Assembly (NCBI GenBank): GCA_036924085.1
Contig: JAVGWX010000002.1
Coordinates: 91,435,871 to 91,499,870, forward strand
DNA length: 64,000 nt
Reading direction: 5' to 3'
DNA from: Ariolimax columbianus
Taxonomy: Eukaryota > Mollusca > Gastropoda > Stylommatophora > Arionidae
Each line of letters opens with the position of its first letter. The first letter of the stretch is position 1. Below, one piece after another: positions 33,122 through 42,987 of the stretch. The notes beneath the pieces were generated by a model. The model saw only the letters and a list, made by a program, of their open reading frames with translations, ran no database searches and had not been told where the DNA came from. Position numbers and translations under genes: made by a program.

Positions 33122-33530
33122 CCCTAAACATATATTCTTAGTTCTCAGTTCTCAGTTCTTAGTTCTCAGTTCTTAGTCGACCTGTATTTCTAGGTGGGGC
33201 AGATGCCCTTGTGCAGTTCTCAGTTCTGGTATGAGATGGATGTAGCCAGGATGAGGATTTCCTGGTTAACCGGCTAAGCTTCAGAAGTTTAATACACAAC
33301 TGCGGATTGAGGCTAACCAATGTGGGAGTCCATCTTAATAGAACAAAGTGGACATGTAGCATGGTAGTCGCCATCTATGCTACTTTTAACAAATCATCTT
33401 ACCATGGCGGGTGCTATGTCATGTCACACAGTTTGCCGCCTCTTACGACATGCTCTCTGTGGGGCAGTGGTGCTATTCTAGTCCTTGTCATACACAGAGA
33501 CCCTGTCGAACCACATATATTGACGATGTG
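33122..33530 (+). repeat. S-H repeat, copy 2
   Basis: It starts CATATATTCTTAG, has a 7-bp AGTTCTC/T expansion (33139-33178), then the family body ('gcagatgcccttgtgcag', 'ccatctatgctacttttaac', 'accatggcgggtgctatgtc', 'gcctcttacgacatgctctc') and ends at 'aaccacatatattgacg'. Confidence 0.87.
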
Positions 33531-33699
33531 AAATAGTAAAACGTAATTTGGAGTGTATTACCATTGTTGGGGAACAAATGCTGTTTGCCTCGCTAGACTT
33601 CACGCAATGTGGGAGCTTTGCTATTATTTTATCATCTGTATGGGAGCGAAGAGTAACCAGGGCTAGGTGAATCATACGGATCAAGACCCGTTCCTGGGA
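33531..33699. other. Unassigned spacer
   Basis: Nothing recognised. Confidence 0.4.
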
Positions 33700-34387
33700 G
33701 GCCAGGATGCCGCAGTGCATGAGGAAACAGCAGCCAGCAACTCATAGCTGACCTTCTTCTTCTTCTTCTTCTTCTTCTTCTTCTTCTTCTTCTTCTTCGT
33801 ACGCAGTCTGACAGTAACCATTATTTTTTCGAAAAAAGCGGCGGTCATCCTGAGGCTGTCGACACTGCCATAGAGCTTGTCTTGCAGTTCCACTGGTGAT
33901 GGCCACATCTGCTCTCTCTGATCCTCGTATGTCGGGCAGTTCTGCAGCAGATGTTCAGCGGTCATTTTACCGGTACCGCACGGGCATTCGTCGGTACCAC
34001 CTATCTTTAATTTGTTGAATAGGTGGTACCTCAGTCTATTGTAGCCAGTGCGAAGTCTGAAGACAACGACCTGCTCTCTTCTGTTCAACTGGTAATAGGC
34101 ATCGTTTTTGGTGTAACCAGTATGTTCGGTTTCCCATTTGGTCATGTATCTGGCTTTGATAAGCCGTTTTGACTCTTCGTACGTCATACTCATAGCTGAC
34201 CAAGACCCTATTCCGCCTCCAGGTGGTCGCCCTGGAAACAGCTTACACCAGTCACTAGTGGAGACTGGCCAAAGGATAGAGTTCGTAGAGGGAAGGCAAA
34301 CCCGGTACTAAAATAAGCCAGCTGAAATCGGATGTATCCAACCGAAAACACATATATTGCAGCTTCCCTGTAAGCCACGACACAACA
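33700..34387 (+). repeat. S-D repeat, copy 8, split by an RTa LINE
   Basis: Left part 33700-33753 ('ccaggatgccgcagtgcatg' ... 'ctcatagctgacc'). Right part 34188-34387 ('catagctgaccaagacccta' ... 'gtaagccacgacacaac'). The LINE between them has a 14-bp duplication of S-D sequence on each side. The 41-bp minisatellite starts immediately downstream. Confidence 0.88.
33754..34187 (-). mobile_element. RTa LINE, copy 3 (5'-truncated, GAA tail, 14-bp target duplication)
   Basis: Minus-strand frame SMTYEESKRLIKARYMTKWE, GYTKNDAYYQLNRREQVVVF, CPCGTGKMTAEHLLQNCP, ending near EKIMVTV. It corresponds to about the last 125 residues of the copy at 58004. The stop codon has changed, so the frame reads through into the GAA tail (33754-33798, 15 TTC units on the plus strand). 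It is flanked by ACTCATAGCTGACC at 33740-33753 and 34188-34201. Sequence identity to copy 2 looks very high, which suggests recent insertion. Confidence 0.95.
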
Positions 34388-34389
34388 TC

Positions 34390-34685
34390 TCAACGTCCGG
34401 GTCAGATGCAACATACTATCCAATCATCAACTCACATCAGTGTCAGATGCAGCATACTATCCAATCATCAACTCACATCAGGGTCAGATGCAGCATACTA
34501 TCCAATCATCAACTCACATCAGTGTCAGATGCAGCAAACTATCCAATCAAAAACTCACTTCAAGGTCAGATGCAGCAAACTATTCAATCAAAAACGCAAT
34601 TCAGGGTCAGATGCAGCAAACTATTCAATCAAAAACGCACTTCATGGTCAGATGCAGCAAACTATTCAATCATTAACTCATTCAG
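34390..34685. repeat. 41-bp minisatellite (GTCAGATGCAGCATACTATC)
   Basis: About seven units, 'gtcagatgcagcatactatc' plus 'caatcatcaactcacatcagg'. The right half carries AAACTATTCAATCAAAAACG variants. The core matches the 31.4-kb array, with CTATCC for CTGACC. Confidence 0.93.
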
Positions 34686-34989
34686 AACGAACGCCATAGA
34701 GAACGTTGAGAAGATAGCCTCACGTACCCGTTCGTGCGCCCAAGGAACAGGCCATGTCAAAGCAGTCTGACCAACGAGTTGGGGTTCAACATTGTAGACT
34801 CTGTAGTGGTGAGCTTACTGAGGAGCCTCGAGTCGCATTACCACTAGGATAATCTTATTAAATACGCCTCATAATGCAAGCAGAGCCACTGTAAACTACT
34901 AGCAAGGAAACATCGTCATGAGTCAATGTTTGAACAACATCGAACTCTCATTGATAAAAGCATCAACGTTGATAAAATTTTGATCCGCT
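34686..34989. other. Unassigned sequence
   Basis: Nothing recognised. Confidence 0.4.
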
Positions 34990-35255
34990 TTTTCCTTTCG
35001 CCACAAGATCATGTCAGGCGATCCTGTAACCGGTGAGGTCATTGGGCCACCCATGAAGACACTACCAAAACCCCCCGGTCACAATTCTCTATCAGCGGCA
35101 CCTGCCTATGCCTCCTCTGGTCGTATATTGGTCCATTCTTTTATTTTGTTCTCTCACCTCTCCATGCGATGACTTCTTTGTCGTCTGCCTTGCAAGATCG
35201 TGCAGGGCCTTGTAGAACCGCTTGATTTCAATATGTTGCCGTCCAAAGTGCGTTA
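34990..35255 (-). pseudogene. RTb LINE 3' end, copy 2
   Basis: DNA-level match to 2380-2620: 'aaccggtgaggtcattgggc', 'cacccatgaagacactacca', 'ctatgcctcctctggtcgta', 'tggtccattcttttattttg', 'cgtctgccttgcaagat'. Only the extreme 3' end remains, with several indels. Confidence 0.75.
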
Positions 35256-35519
35256 TTAGAATTAATAAAATAGTCTCACCAATTGTGTTTGTTTCTGCCC
35301 CATTCTTTTTTTTTCTTCCTCTTCTAACCCATCTATCATTATCTCTTTCTCTCTTTCTTCTTACATTTCTTTCTTATACTTTTTGCCTTTATACTCTATA
35401 TTTCTAAATTAAATTGCATTCAAATGTACAACATTTTACAATTCAAGAAATGTAGTCAATTTTTTTTATTGCAAAAGAGATCATTAAAAGCCCTTTGAAA
35501 TCTTTCCGAGCTAGATGGC
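35256..35519. other. Unassigned T-rich sequence
   Basis: Nothing recognised. A short T/C-rich frame (35222-35407) is composition-driven. Confidence 0.4.
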
Positions 35520-35800
35520 AAAGCAAAGGAAAAAGCCGTCGTCCATCGTAGACGATGGTGGTATAATTTATTTTGCTAGCGCCATTTTTAGTAAGAATTA
35601 ACTGCACTACTTGTTATCATCACTCTCTCGTCTCGAGCCGCCCGACCTCAGTGGCAAGTCAAGGACAAGACGACTAGGGGGCGACTACGAGATGCAGGGG
35701 ACTCCGCATCAAGCACCCGTGAAAAATACGGCTGAGTCCGGAGTCAAACCCACACCACCTGATCACGAAGCCGACGGCTTAGCCACTTTGCCACGAAAGT
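35520..35800 (-). repeat. S-A SINE, copy 2
   Basis: Reverse complement of S-A: 'gccgtcgtccatcgtagacg', 'cgcccgacctcagtggcaag', 'gactacgagatgcaggggac', 'ggagtcaaacccacaccac' (B-box side), 'cggcttagccactttgccac' (A-box side). I could not see a convincing target duplication. Confidence 0.87.
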
Positions 35801-35869
35801 TAGAAGACAGACATTCAAATATGGCGTCGTCCGGCTCATCCATCTGAAATAATTCGAGTAGTCTGACTA

Positions 35870-36296
35870 TAGGTTTCCTTTCTCCTTGTCGCTTCACTTC
35901 TCCGTGTTGCAATAGATTTTCTTTATCTAGCGCGAGGTGTCTCTTCGGGCTACATCTTTCCTTGGTTCAGGCTACATCTTTTCTTGGTTCGGGCTTCATC
36001 TTTCCTTGTGCGAGCTACATCTTCACTTGGTTCAGGCTACATCTTTCCGTGATTCGGGCTCCATCTTCACTTGGTTCGGGCTACATCTTCACTTGGTTCG
36101 GGCTACATCTTTCCGTGATTCGGGCTCCATCTTCACTTGGTTCGGCCTACATCTTCACATGGTTCGGTCTGCAGCTTCGTCTTCCCAGAATGTCAGACTC
36201 ATGTCCAGTACCTGCACGTCACGCTTGCACATATGTTCAAACCTCAGCTGTGGTTGACAGGCTGTTCTCTTACCACCCGCCAGCTGTTCATACTCT
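35870..36296 (-). pseudogene. RTf LINE C-terminal end, copy 1, with 22-bp array
   Basis: Plus-strand text matches 51340-51545 on both sides of an array: 'cacttctccgtgttgcaata' on the left; 'cagcttcgtcttcccagaat', 'gactcatgtccagtacctgc' and 'tcaaacctcagctgtggttg' on the right. The minus-strand product resembles the 'CK.DIKALDM....WEDEAADR' tail of non-LTR reverse transcriptases. In copy 1 the region after this tail has become a 22-bp tandem array. Confidence 0.75.
35940..36172. repeat. 22-bp minisatellite inside RTf copy 1
   Basis: Unit GGCTACATCTTCACTTGGTTCG about 11 times, with CTTTCCGTGATTCG and CTTTCCTTGGTTCA variants. A two-unit higher-order alternation is visible in the right half. Confidence 0.9.
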
Positions 36297-36560
36297 TGTT
36301 GCATGCCCACAATGATTAAATTTACTCTTTCTTGTGCCCTGAAAATGTTACGTGACGGGTTGCAGTAGCTTTCCTCACATCCCGAGCGTGCTGATAAAGG
36401 TGGACCGTTCTCCTCCAGGCGGTTGTGCTAGTCTTGTCCTCATCTGCTTGTCACTCACTACTACAGAGTCACGTCGATCTCTGGCCTCGTTAACGTGCCT
36501 ACCATTAAAACAGCCCGTTTCCAGGAAGAACTTTTCTGTTGTGCTGGCATTCTGTTACTC
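36297..36560 (-). repeat. S-G element, copy 4 (head lost)
   Basis: It starts with a short 'ttgttgc' tail, then 'atgcccacaatgattaaatt', 'acgggttgcagtagctttcc', 'cccgagcgtgctgataaagg', 'gtcactcactactacagagt', 'aaaacagcccgtttccagga'. The head with the array unit is missing. It interrupts or abuts RTf copy 1. Confidence 0.82.
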
Positions 36561-37107
36561 CTATGTCTGAGGATTTTCTACACACCCATGTCTGAAGCCA
36601 GATAGGGACTGTCACACCAGTGTGGGGCTGAACTTAACCACTATGCTCCGTTCCGCTCCGCTCCGTTCCGAGATACTGTAACCAATATATGGTTCACTCT
36701 GCTCATTCCCCGACACCAGTTACCTGATGAGAATGCCGAACTCCTCTGATGTTCAAGGTGTGTATCCAAACGTTCTAGGCAAATGGATCGTCACGTTCTG
36801 ATCCACTCTGCCTCTTTGATAAATTTTTAACACAATAATACGGTGTAATTTGTTTCCTCGTCTCCGGTGCCGTGCAGTACAATTCTGGTTCCTTTTCAAC
36901 CACAGAGAGTGCATGTATCTTGTCGAAATAGGAGACTCAGAGTTTCATCACAGAAAAGATTATGATACTCATAGAAGAAAGAAACAAGTTGCAGTAATCT
37001 GGCGTAGAGCGGAGTAGAGACAAATACATAAACAGAGGGACAAAAAAATTGCACGTATTGGAATCGTGTAACAAAATAGAAGCGTTACCTTATGACAAGG
37101 TGTGTCG
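36561..37107. other. Unassigned sequence
   Basis: Nothing recognised apart from a short GTTCCGCTCC run near 36648. Confidence 0.4.
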
Positions 37108-37405
37108 CTGTGGTCGAGATGTAAGACACATGTATGAACGGAAACGGTGGGTGATCGAATCTCGCAAGATTCAAGCCACCCTGGTCTCAACGGAATGTGG
37201 GACCAAAGTGCATTGAGCTTGAGTTACCTCCAGTCGTCTTGACGTATGTTTTGCCACTGGTCCACGGTAGCTCGGGACCAGAGAGTGAGGTTAATGACCA
37301 TCGCAGTTACTTCCCCACTATAATCCAAATACAGCGGAAGTTACGTCATCAAGACAAAACCGTCTGATGATGTCGCCATCATCCATAGCGATTGGCAATT
37401 AACTG
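37108..37405 (+). repeat. S-C SINE, copy 2
   Basis: It matches 24571-24890: 'gtcgctgtggtcgagatgta', 'tgatcgaatctcgcaagatt' (B-box region), 'gaccagagagtgaggttaat', 'gaagttacgtcatcaagaca', 'tgatgtcgccatcatccata'. Confidence 0.82.
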
Positions 37406-37444
37406 ACTCATGACAGTGTTCCTCCGCCACCTGGAGGTCAGATG

Positions 37445-38187
37445 TTCTTCTTCTTCTTCTTCTTAGTATGCTGTCAGACGTCAAATTGAATTTGTTCGAA
37501 GAAAGCAGCAGTCATCCTGGGGCTGTCGACACTGCCATAGAGCTTGTCTAGTGTTGCCACTGGTGATGGCCACATGTGCTTTCTCTGATCCTCGTCTGTC
37601 GGGCAGTTTTGAAGCAGATGTTCAGCGGTCATTTTCCCTGTACCACAGGTGCATTTGTCAGTACCACCTATCTTCAGTTTATTGAATAGGTGGTACCTCA
37701 GTCTGTTGTGGCCGGTGCGGAGTCTGAAGACCACGACCTGCTCTCTTCTGTTCAACTGGTAATAAGCATCATTTTTTGTGTAGCCAGTATGCTCTGTTTC
37801 GCATTTGGCCATGTATCTGGCCCTAACAAACCTTTGGGACTCTTCGTAGGTCACACTAGAATCTGGTTGTGGTAACCTTGCACCTTCTTTTGCCAGTCTG
37901 TCTGCCTCCTCGTTGCCTTGAATGTTACAGTGGGATGGAACCCACTGTACCACTACTCTTTTTGGTGCGGACTGCTGGCATAGTTGACAGAGTACTGCTC
38001 TTAAATCATTAAGTTCAGTATTTTTCTGGCTTTTTAGTGCTTTTACCACGGGCAGGGTATCTGTAAACAGGACTATCTGGCATTCATTGCTTTCGCCTGT
38101 CAGCATTGCTTCTACTGCAGCCTTCAATGCCCTTGCCTCCGCTCTAACATTGCTTGAGAATTTTCTAGTTGCGACTGACAGTTTTAT
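37445..38187 (-). mobile_element. RTa LINE, copy 4 (5'-truncated, target duplication)
   Basis: The minus-strand frame 37474-38301 has 275 codons, but only from about LSVATRKFSSNVRAEARAL on is it LINE; the first 40 or so codons are flanking DNA. It has the RNase H second acidic residue (RAEARALKAA), third (LFTDTLPVVKAL), PSHCNIQGNEEADRLAKEGA, and the knuckle CTCGTGKMTAEHLLQNCP, ending FFEQIQFDV then TGA. About 10 bases separate the stop from a GAA tail (37445-37462). GGTCAGATGTTC at 37436-37447 and 38188-38199 is the target duplication (the last three bases also belong to the tail). Confidence 0.93.
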
Positions 38188-38379
38188 GGTCAGATGTTCG
38201 AATTCCGGGCTACCTATTACTTCACTTTCTTTGTTGTTCTCTGTTACATATGTTTTCCGAATGCCGATAAATATTTGTCTTGTAATCTTTGTCATGAACA
38301 AACATTCCGTCTTAAATCAAAGTGAAGTATTGGACATATACTCCACCAAATGGAGTCTGGGGTTGAAGTATTATAATAA

Positions 38380-38790
38380 TGAGTACCAAAAATAATAAAG
38401 AAATATTATTAATAATAGTAATAATATTGAAAATAATAAAAATAATGGTACTAATGATAGTAGTAATAATAATAAAAATGATAATAATAATAATAGTAAT
38501 AATAATAATTTTGTAACACTACTAGTAATAATAGCAATAATTATAATAGTAATAAATGTAAAATAATATTCTAAATAATAATACTATTAATAATAACAAT
38601 AGTAATACAACTAATAATTTTAAAATAAAAGTAATATAATAATTATAAGAGTTATAATAATAACAGAAATAAAAACAGTAAAAATAATAGTAATAATAAT
38701 GAAACTGATAGCAGTAATAATACAAATAATGAGAATAATAGTTACACTAATAACAATGCTATAATTAGTAGACTTCTTGTAAATTTGTTC
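38380..38790. repeat. AAT-rich degenerate trinucleotide tract
   Basis: About 400 bp dominated by AAT/TAA with C and G interruptions. The Tyr-rich minus-strand frames are artefacts. Confidence 0.9.
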
Positions 38791-38844
38791 ATTGTTTTTT
38801 TTTACATTTGATTTAACTAGTGTAAATTTGTTCATTTGTAAATG

Positions 38845-39290
38845 TGCAAATCAATAGTATAGTCATGCCGACTCTCTGTTATCAGTGCCAAACTTGGACT
38901 TTAACAAAAACTCTAGAGAGAAAGATCACGGCATGTGAGATGAGATGCCTCCGGAAAACAATCAACGTAACTAAGAGAGACAGAATGAGCAATGAAGATG
39001 TGAGAAGAATAGTTGAAGTGGGACCTTGTTCTCAATATATATTGGTTCGGCTACCTAATGAGAATGTATCCTGACCAACTACCCCTGTGCGCCTATAACG
39101 CACGAAGTTCGGGTTTTCGCAACAGTGGTAGACCGAGAACTAGATGGATAGGAAAAGTTGCGGATATTCTAAATCCACATGGGATGACGACTACCTCATC
39201 GACGCGTCTGGTCCTGGACAGAAAACTACGGCTCCCCACGGCTCTCACGGCACAGGTGGAGAAGACACGACAAATGTGTTCTTTTTTCTG
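38845..39290 (+). pseudogene. RTc LINE 3' end, copy 4
   Basis: It encodes MPTLCYQCQTWTLTKTLERK, CEMRCLRKTINVTKRDRMSN and, after a frame shift, GYLMRMYPDQLPLCAYNARS and GRPRTRWIGKVADILNPHGM. It ends with 'gaaaactacggctccccacg', matching RTc copy 2 at 24340. Confidence 0.88.
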
Positions 39291-39309
39291 TGATACATCT
39301 TTCCTGCTA

Positions 39310-39690
39310 TCTGCTATGAAAGGTCCTAGGTTTCTGACCGTTGCTGTTTGAAATGAATGACTTCCTTCCATTTAATATAACCATTGTTCTGTTTTTTTGG
39401 ATTTTGGAAGCTGTGTCCAGTGTCTTCGTTTGCTCTGTTTATTTTGTCAACCAGTATTTGTACATCTTGTTCATTCTCGACAAAACAGCGGCCAGCAACC
39501 TGTAAATCTATTTGCATTTAATGCGTGCCTGTAAGTAGTTCTACGGAGCTAAATCGCTTTTCTTGGGCCAAGTCTGTTCCATCTGTTGGTGTAAACTTAT
39601 GTAGGATTTCTCTTACGTCGTTCATCAATCTGCCACGTGCTCTTTCTCGTACCTTGAGGAATACTCGTCTTGCGTTGTAATTGATCGGTT
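39310..39690 (-). pseudogene. Probable LINE debris
   Basis: The minus strand reads ARRVFLKVRERARGRLMNDV and later AGRCFVENEQDVQILVDKIN, the second like the stretch after a polymerase FADD box ('..E.DLQ.LVDKLN'). I cannot place it in one of the families above. Confidence 0.4.
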
Positions 39691-39734
39691 TGGGGGGGGG
39701 GGGGGCAATAAGGAATCAGTGGTGCCACCAAGAT

Positions 39735-40110
39735 TAAGGTGTATCGTGCTGTTGTGTTAACCACACTTTTATACGTATGCGGGGGGATGGAGTGGGCTAG
39801 TGGTTAAGTGACATGGACCACAACACTGAACCTGCTGGGTTCGATCCCCTGCACAGCACTGGCCGTTACCCTGAAGAAGCAAACCCTTAGAAAATGTAGG
39901 AGGAAGCAGACCCTTACATAAAATGCATGCAGTAGTCGGATGCACTGGGCCGAAGGGCGCAAAATAAAAACATACTGCAACAAACACCGAACTGGGGAAT
40001 GGAGAAATAAGGTGACAGCAAAACAAAAAAAATATGTTTTTATTTGATAAAATACACATGCGAAACATGGACAGTCTATAGCAGCCATGTCTGGAAACTC
40101 AACATTTTCT
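39735..40110 (+). pseudogene. LINE fragment of unassigned family, interrupted by S-B
   Basis: The left part encodes KVYRAVVLTTLLYVC. After the S-B insertion, CETWTVYSSHVWKLN follows, together giving the usual 'LLYGCETWT' motif. The SINE therefore lies inside this codon run. A 14-base G run is upstream near 39694. Confidence 0.7.
39781..40051 (+). repeat. S-B SINE, copy 4
   Basis: GTGGGCTAGTGGTTAAG and GGGTTCGATCCCC are intact. Flanks ATACGTATGC (39771-39780) and ATACACATGC (40052-40061) match at 8 of 10 positions, an aged duplication. It is more diverged than copies 1, 2 and 5. Confidence 0.88.
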
Positions 40111-40208
40111 TATGTTTGGCTGTGTCTGTAGTCTGCTCTGGATCGATTTGCAGGATAGAGAGCCTGGCTCTATATAACTAAGCAGGACTAGATTGTCGGA
40201 CATACATA

Positions 40209-40872
40209 CGAGGCGTTCAAATGAAACCGGACCAAACTGCATCAAGTGAACATACGTACAATGTGTATGATGACGTCACTTCTAGTTTAAATAGCAAATT
40301 ACATACCAACCGTCAAGTTTGCCAAATTGCATTATCCTCCGACTCATAGTTTTCTAGGCATACCGTTGAAAACATGGCGGATGTGAAACGGTCTCCGTCC
40401 AGAGTTGATCAGCGAGTGGTGATTCGGTTTCTAACAGCTGAAAGCTGTTAACCAGTTGATATTCATCGCAGGATGCAGGCACTGTGTGATGACACAATTG
40501 TATGGAAGACAGCAGTGAAGAACTGGACAACGATGTTTAAAGAAGGGAGTGAGTTAACGAAAGAACTTCCGAGACCAGATCAGTCGAATATTATTGCGTT
40601 AATTCACGTCCTTCTTTAAACACTGTTGCCCAGTTCTTCACTGTTGTCTTCGACCCACTTTTGTCACCATACACTGTCTGCATTCTGCAATCAGTGTCAA
40701 CCGTTCGACATCCTTCAGCTGTCAGAAATCGTAGCATCGCTCGCTGATCAATTCTGGACGGATTCAGTATCACACCCGCCATGTTTCCATTGGTCTGCTG
40801 AGGAAACTATGAGTCGGAGGCTAATGCAATTTTGCAAACTTGACGATTGGTATGTGCTGTTTACACGAGAAG
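40209..40872. mobile_element. Palindromic mariner-derived element, copy 2 (right end lost)
   Basis: The left terminus CGAGGCGTTCAAATGAAACC follows a TA (40207-40208), as in copy 1. Arms meet near 40580 with a short unpaired centre. Both arms encode the transposase N-terminus; the minus-strand arm gives PSRIDQRAMLRFLTAEG and GSKTTVKNWATVFKEGRELT. The right arm stops at 'aagtgacgtc' (about 40872), before the terminal repeat, so the 3' end has been lost or replaced. Confidence 0.83.
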
Positions 40873-41470
40873 TGACGTCTCCATGGATATTTCATAACAT
40901 TTTGTATGGTGCCTCCTGTGAACTGCTTGCTCTAAACCGCTCAGCCTGACGCACAGCCATCCCACGCGACGATCGCATCGTTGAGCAAAGAACCGTTACT
41001 GCGGCGCAGAAAAATTGAGATGCACGAAATAACATAATGCCACAACGGCACAGCTACCACCGCTGATCACGCCAGCATCACGTGAAGTAGGGTGTATGTC
41101 TAGCTTAAGTCAGAATGTACAGTCATATACTGTCATATTTAAATACATATGACTGACGCATCTTCGCTTGTGATGGACAACTATTATTAAAAATCGTTCA
41201 TTGGTAGTTTATTAGACTACTCTCTCGAGAGATGAACGAGACATCTTAATGTTATGTCCTAATATTCATAATTATAAACAACAACTGAACAACAGCGCGG
41301 CGTTTATTACAACTTCTGAGGTAAGCTATGATGATCTATTGGACTGAGAAATATAGGTTGTTTGTTCTTATAGTTACCACACTATGTACAGGGCAGGTGT
41401 TGAATTGTGTTTCTCAATGAAAGAAAATAGGGAGAGGAGACCAACGTCTGCTCAGGTTTTACATGCTGAA
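40873..41470. other. Unassigned sequence
   Basis: Nothing recognised. A phrase near 41150 ('catcttcgcttgtgatggac') resembles the 3' end of S-A/S-C, but too little remains to call. Confidence 0.35.
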
Positions 41471-42972
41471 GGGACAATGTTAGTCGGGGTCGGGTCAAAC
41501 ATACTGATCAGACAATGTTAGTCAGGGTCAGACAACACATACTGATCAGACAATGTTAGTCAGGGTCAGGCAAAACATACTGATCAGACAATGTTAGTCA
41601 GGGTCGGGTCAAACATACTGATCAGACAATGTTAGTCAGGGTCAGGCAAAACATACTGATCAGACAATGTTAGTCAGGGTCGGGTCAAACATACTGATCA
41701 GACAATGTTAGTCAGGGTCAGACAACACATACTGATCAGACAATGTTAGTCAGGGTCAGGCAAAACATACTGATCAGACAATGTTAGTCAGGGTCGGGTC
41801 AAACATACTGATCAGACAATGTTAGTCAGGGTCAGGCAAAACATACTGATCAGACAATGTTAGTCAGGGTCAGGCAAAACATACTGATCAGACAATGTTA
41901 GTCAGGGTCGGGTCAAACATACTGATCAGACAATGTTAGTCAGGGTCAGGCAAAACATACTGATCAGACAATGTTAGTCAGGGTCAGGCAAAACATACTG
42001 ATCAGACAATGTTAGTCAGGGTCGGGTCAAACATACTGATCAGACAATGTTAGTCAGGGTCAGGCAAAACATACTGATCAGACAATGTTAGTCAGGGTCA
42101 GGCAAAACATACTGATCAGACAATGTTAGTCAGGGTCGGGTCAAACATACTGATCAGACAATGTTAGTCAGGGTCAGGCAAAACATACTGATCAGACAAT
42201 GTTAGTCAGGGTCGGGTCAAACATACTGATCAGACAATGTTAGTCAGGGTCAGACAACACATACTGATCAGACAATGTTAGTCAGGGTCAGACAACACAT
42301 ACTGATCAGACAATGTTAGTCAGGGTCAGACAACACATACTGATCAGACAATGTTAGTCAGGGTCAGACAACACATACTGATCAGACAATGTTAGTCAGG
42401 GTCAGACCACACATACTGATCAGACAATGTTAGTCAGGGTCAGACAACACATACTGATCAGACAATGTTAGTCAGGGTCAGGCAAAACATACTGATCAGA
42501 CAATGTTAGTCAGGGTCAGGCAAAACATACTGATCAGACAATGTTAGTCAGGGTCGGGTCAAACATACTGATCAGACAATGTTAGTCAGGGTCGGGTCAA
42601 ACATACTGATCAGACAATGTTAGTCAGGGTCAGACAACACATACTGATCAGACAATGTTAGTCAGGGTCAGCCGAATATATATTGGCCAAGACTCCCACT
42701 TCGACCTCTTCGAAGCTCTCCCTGAAAACGGACTGTTGTCATCGCAGTCTTGCTAACGAGGTGGGTGAATCGACGTGATCCCCTTTGTTGTGAGCGACAC
42801 AATAGATGAAGATATGCATAGCACAACCATCTTGAGGACCCCGGTCCACCTTCATCAGCACGCTCGGGATGTAAAAAAATATACTGTAACCAGCCACTCA
42901 ACGTCCATTTCAGATTTTGCACAAAAAAGGAAACTTATTCTCTGTGTCCATTCAACAACAACAACGACAACA
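41471..42972 (+). repeat. S-G element, copy 5, with 31-unit head array
   Basis: It starts GGGACAATGTTAGTCGGGGT like the unexpanded copies, then a 38-bp array (41476-42672), then the S-G body ('gccgaatatatattggccaa', 'tgaaaacggactgttgtcat', 'gaatcgacgtgatccccttt', 'caccttcatcagcacgctcg') and an AAC tail (42950-42972). Total about 1.5 kb versus about 345 bp unexpanded. Confidence 0.9.
41476..42672. repeat. 38-bp minisatellite with three-variant higher-order pattern
   Basis: Unit ACATACTGATCAGACAATGT plus 'tagtcagggtcaggcaaa'. Only the last bases vary, in three types: GGGTCGGGTCAA (A), GGGTCAGGCAAA (B), GGGTCAGACAAC (C). Read in order: A C B A B A C B A B B A B B A B B A B A C C C C C' C B B A A C. 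Outside the variable bases the units are almost identical. Confidence 0.96.
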
Positions 42973-42987
42973 GAGAGAGACAAAAAT

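Noticed and set aside
41476..42672. CRISPR-like array of about 38-bp units
   Set aside because: Units are contiguous with no unique spacers, the array lies within a SINE-like element, and the genome is eukaryotic.
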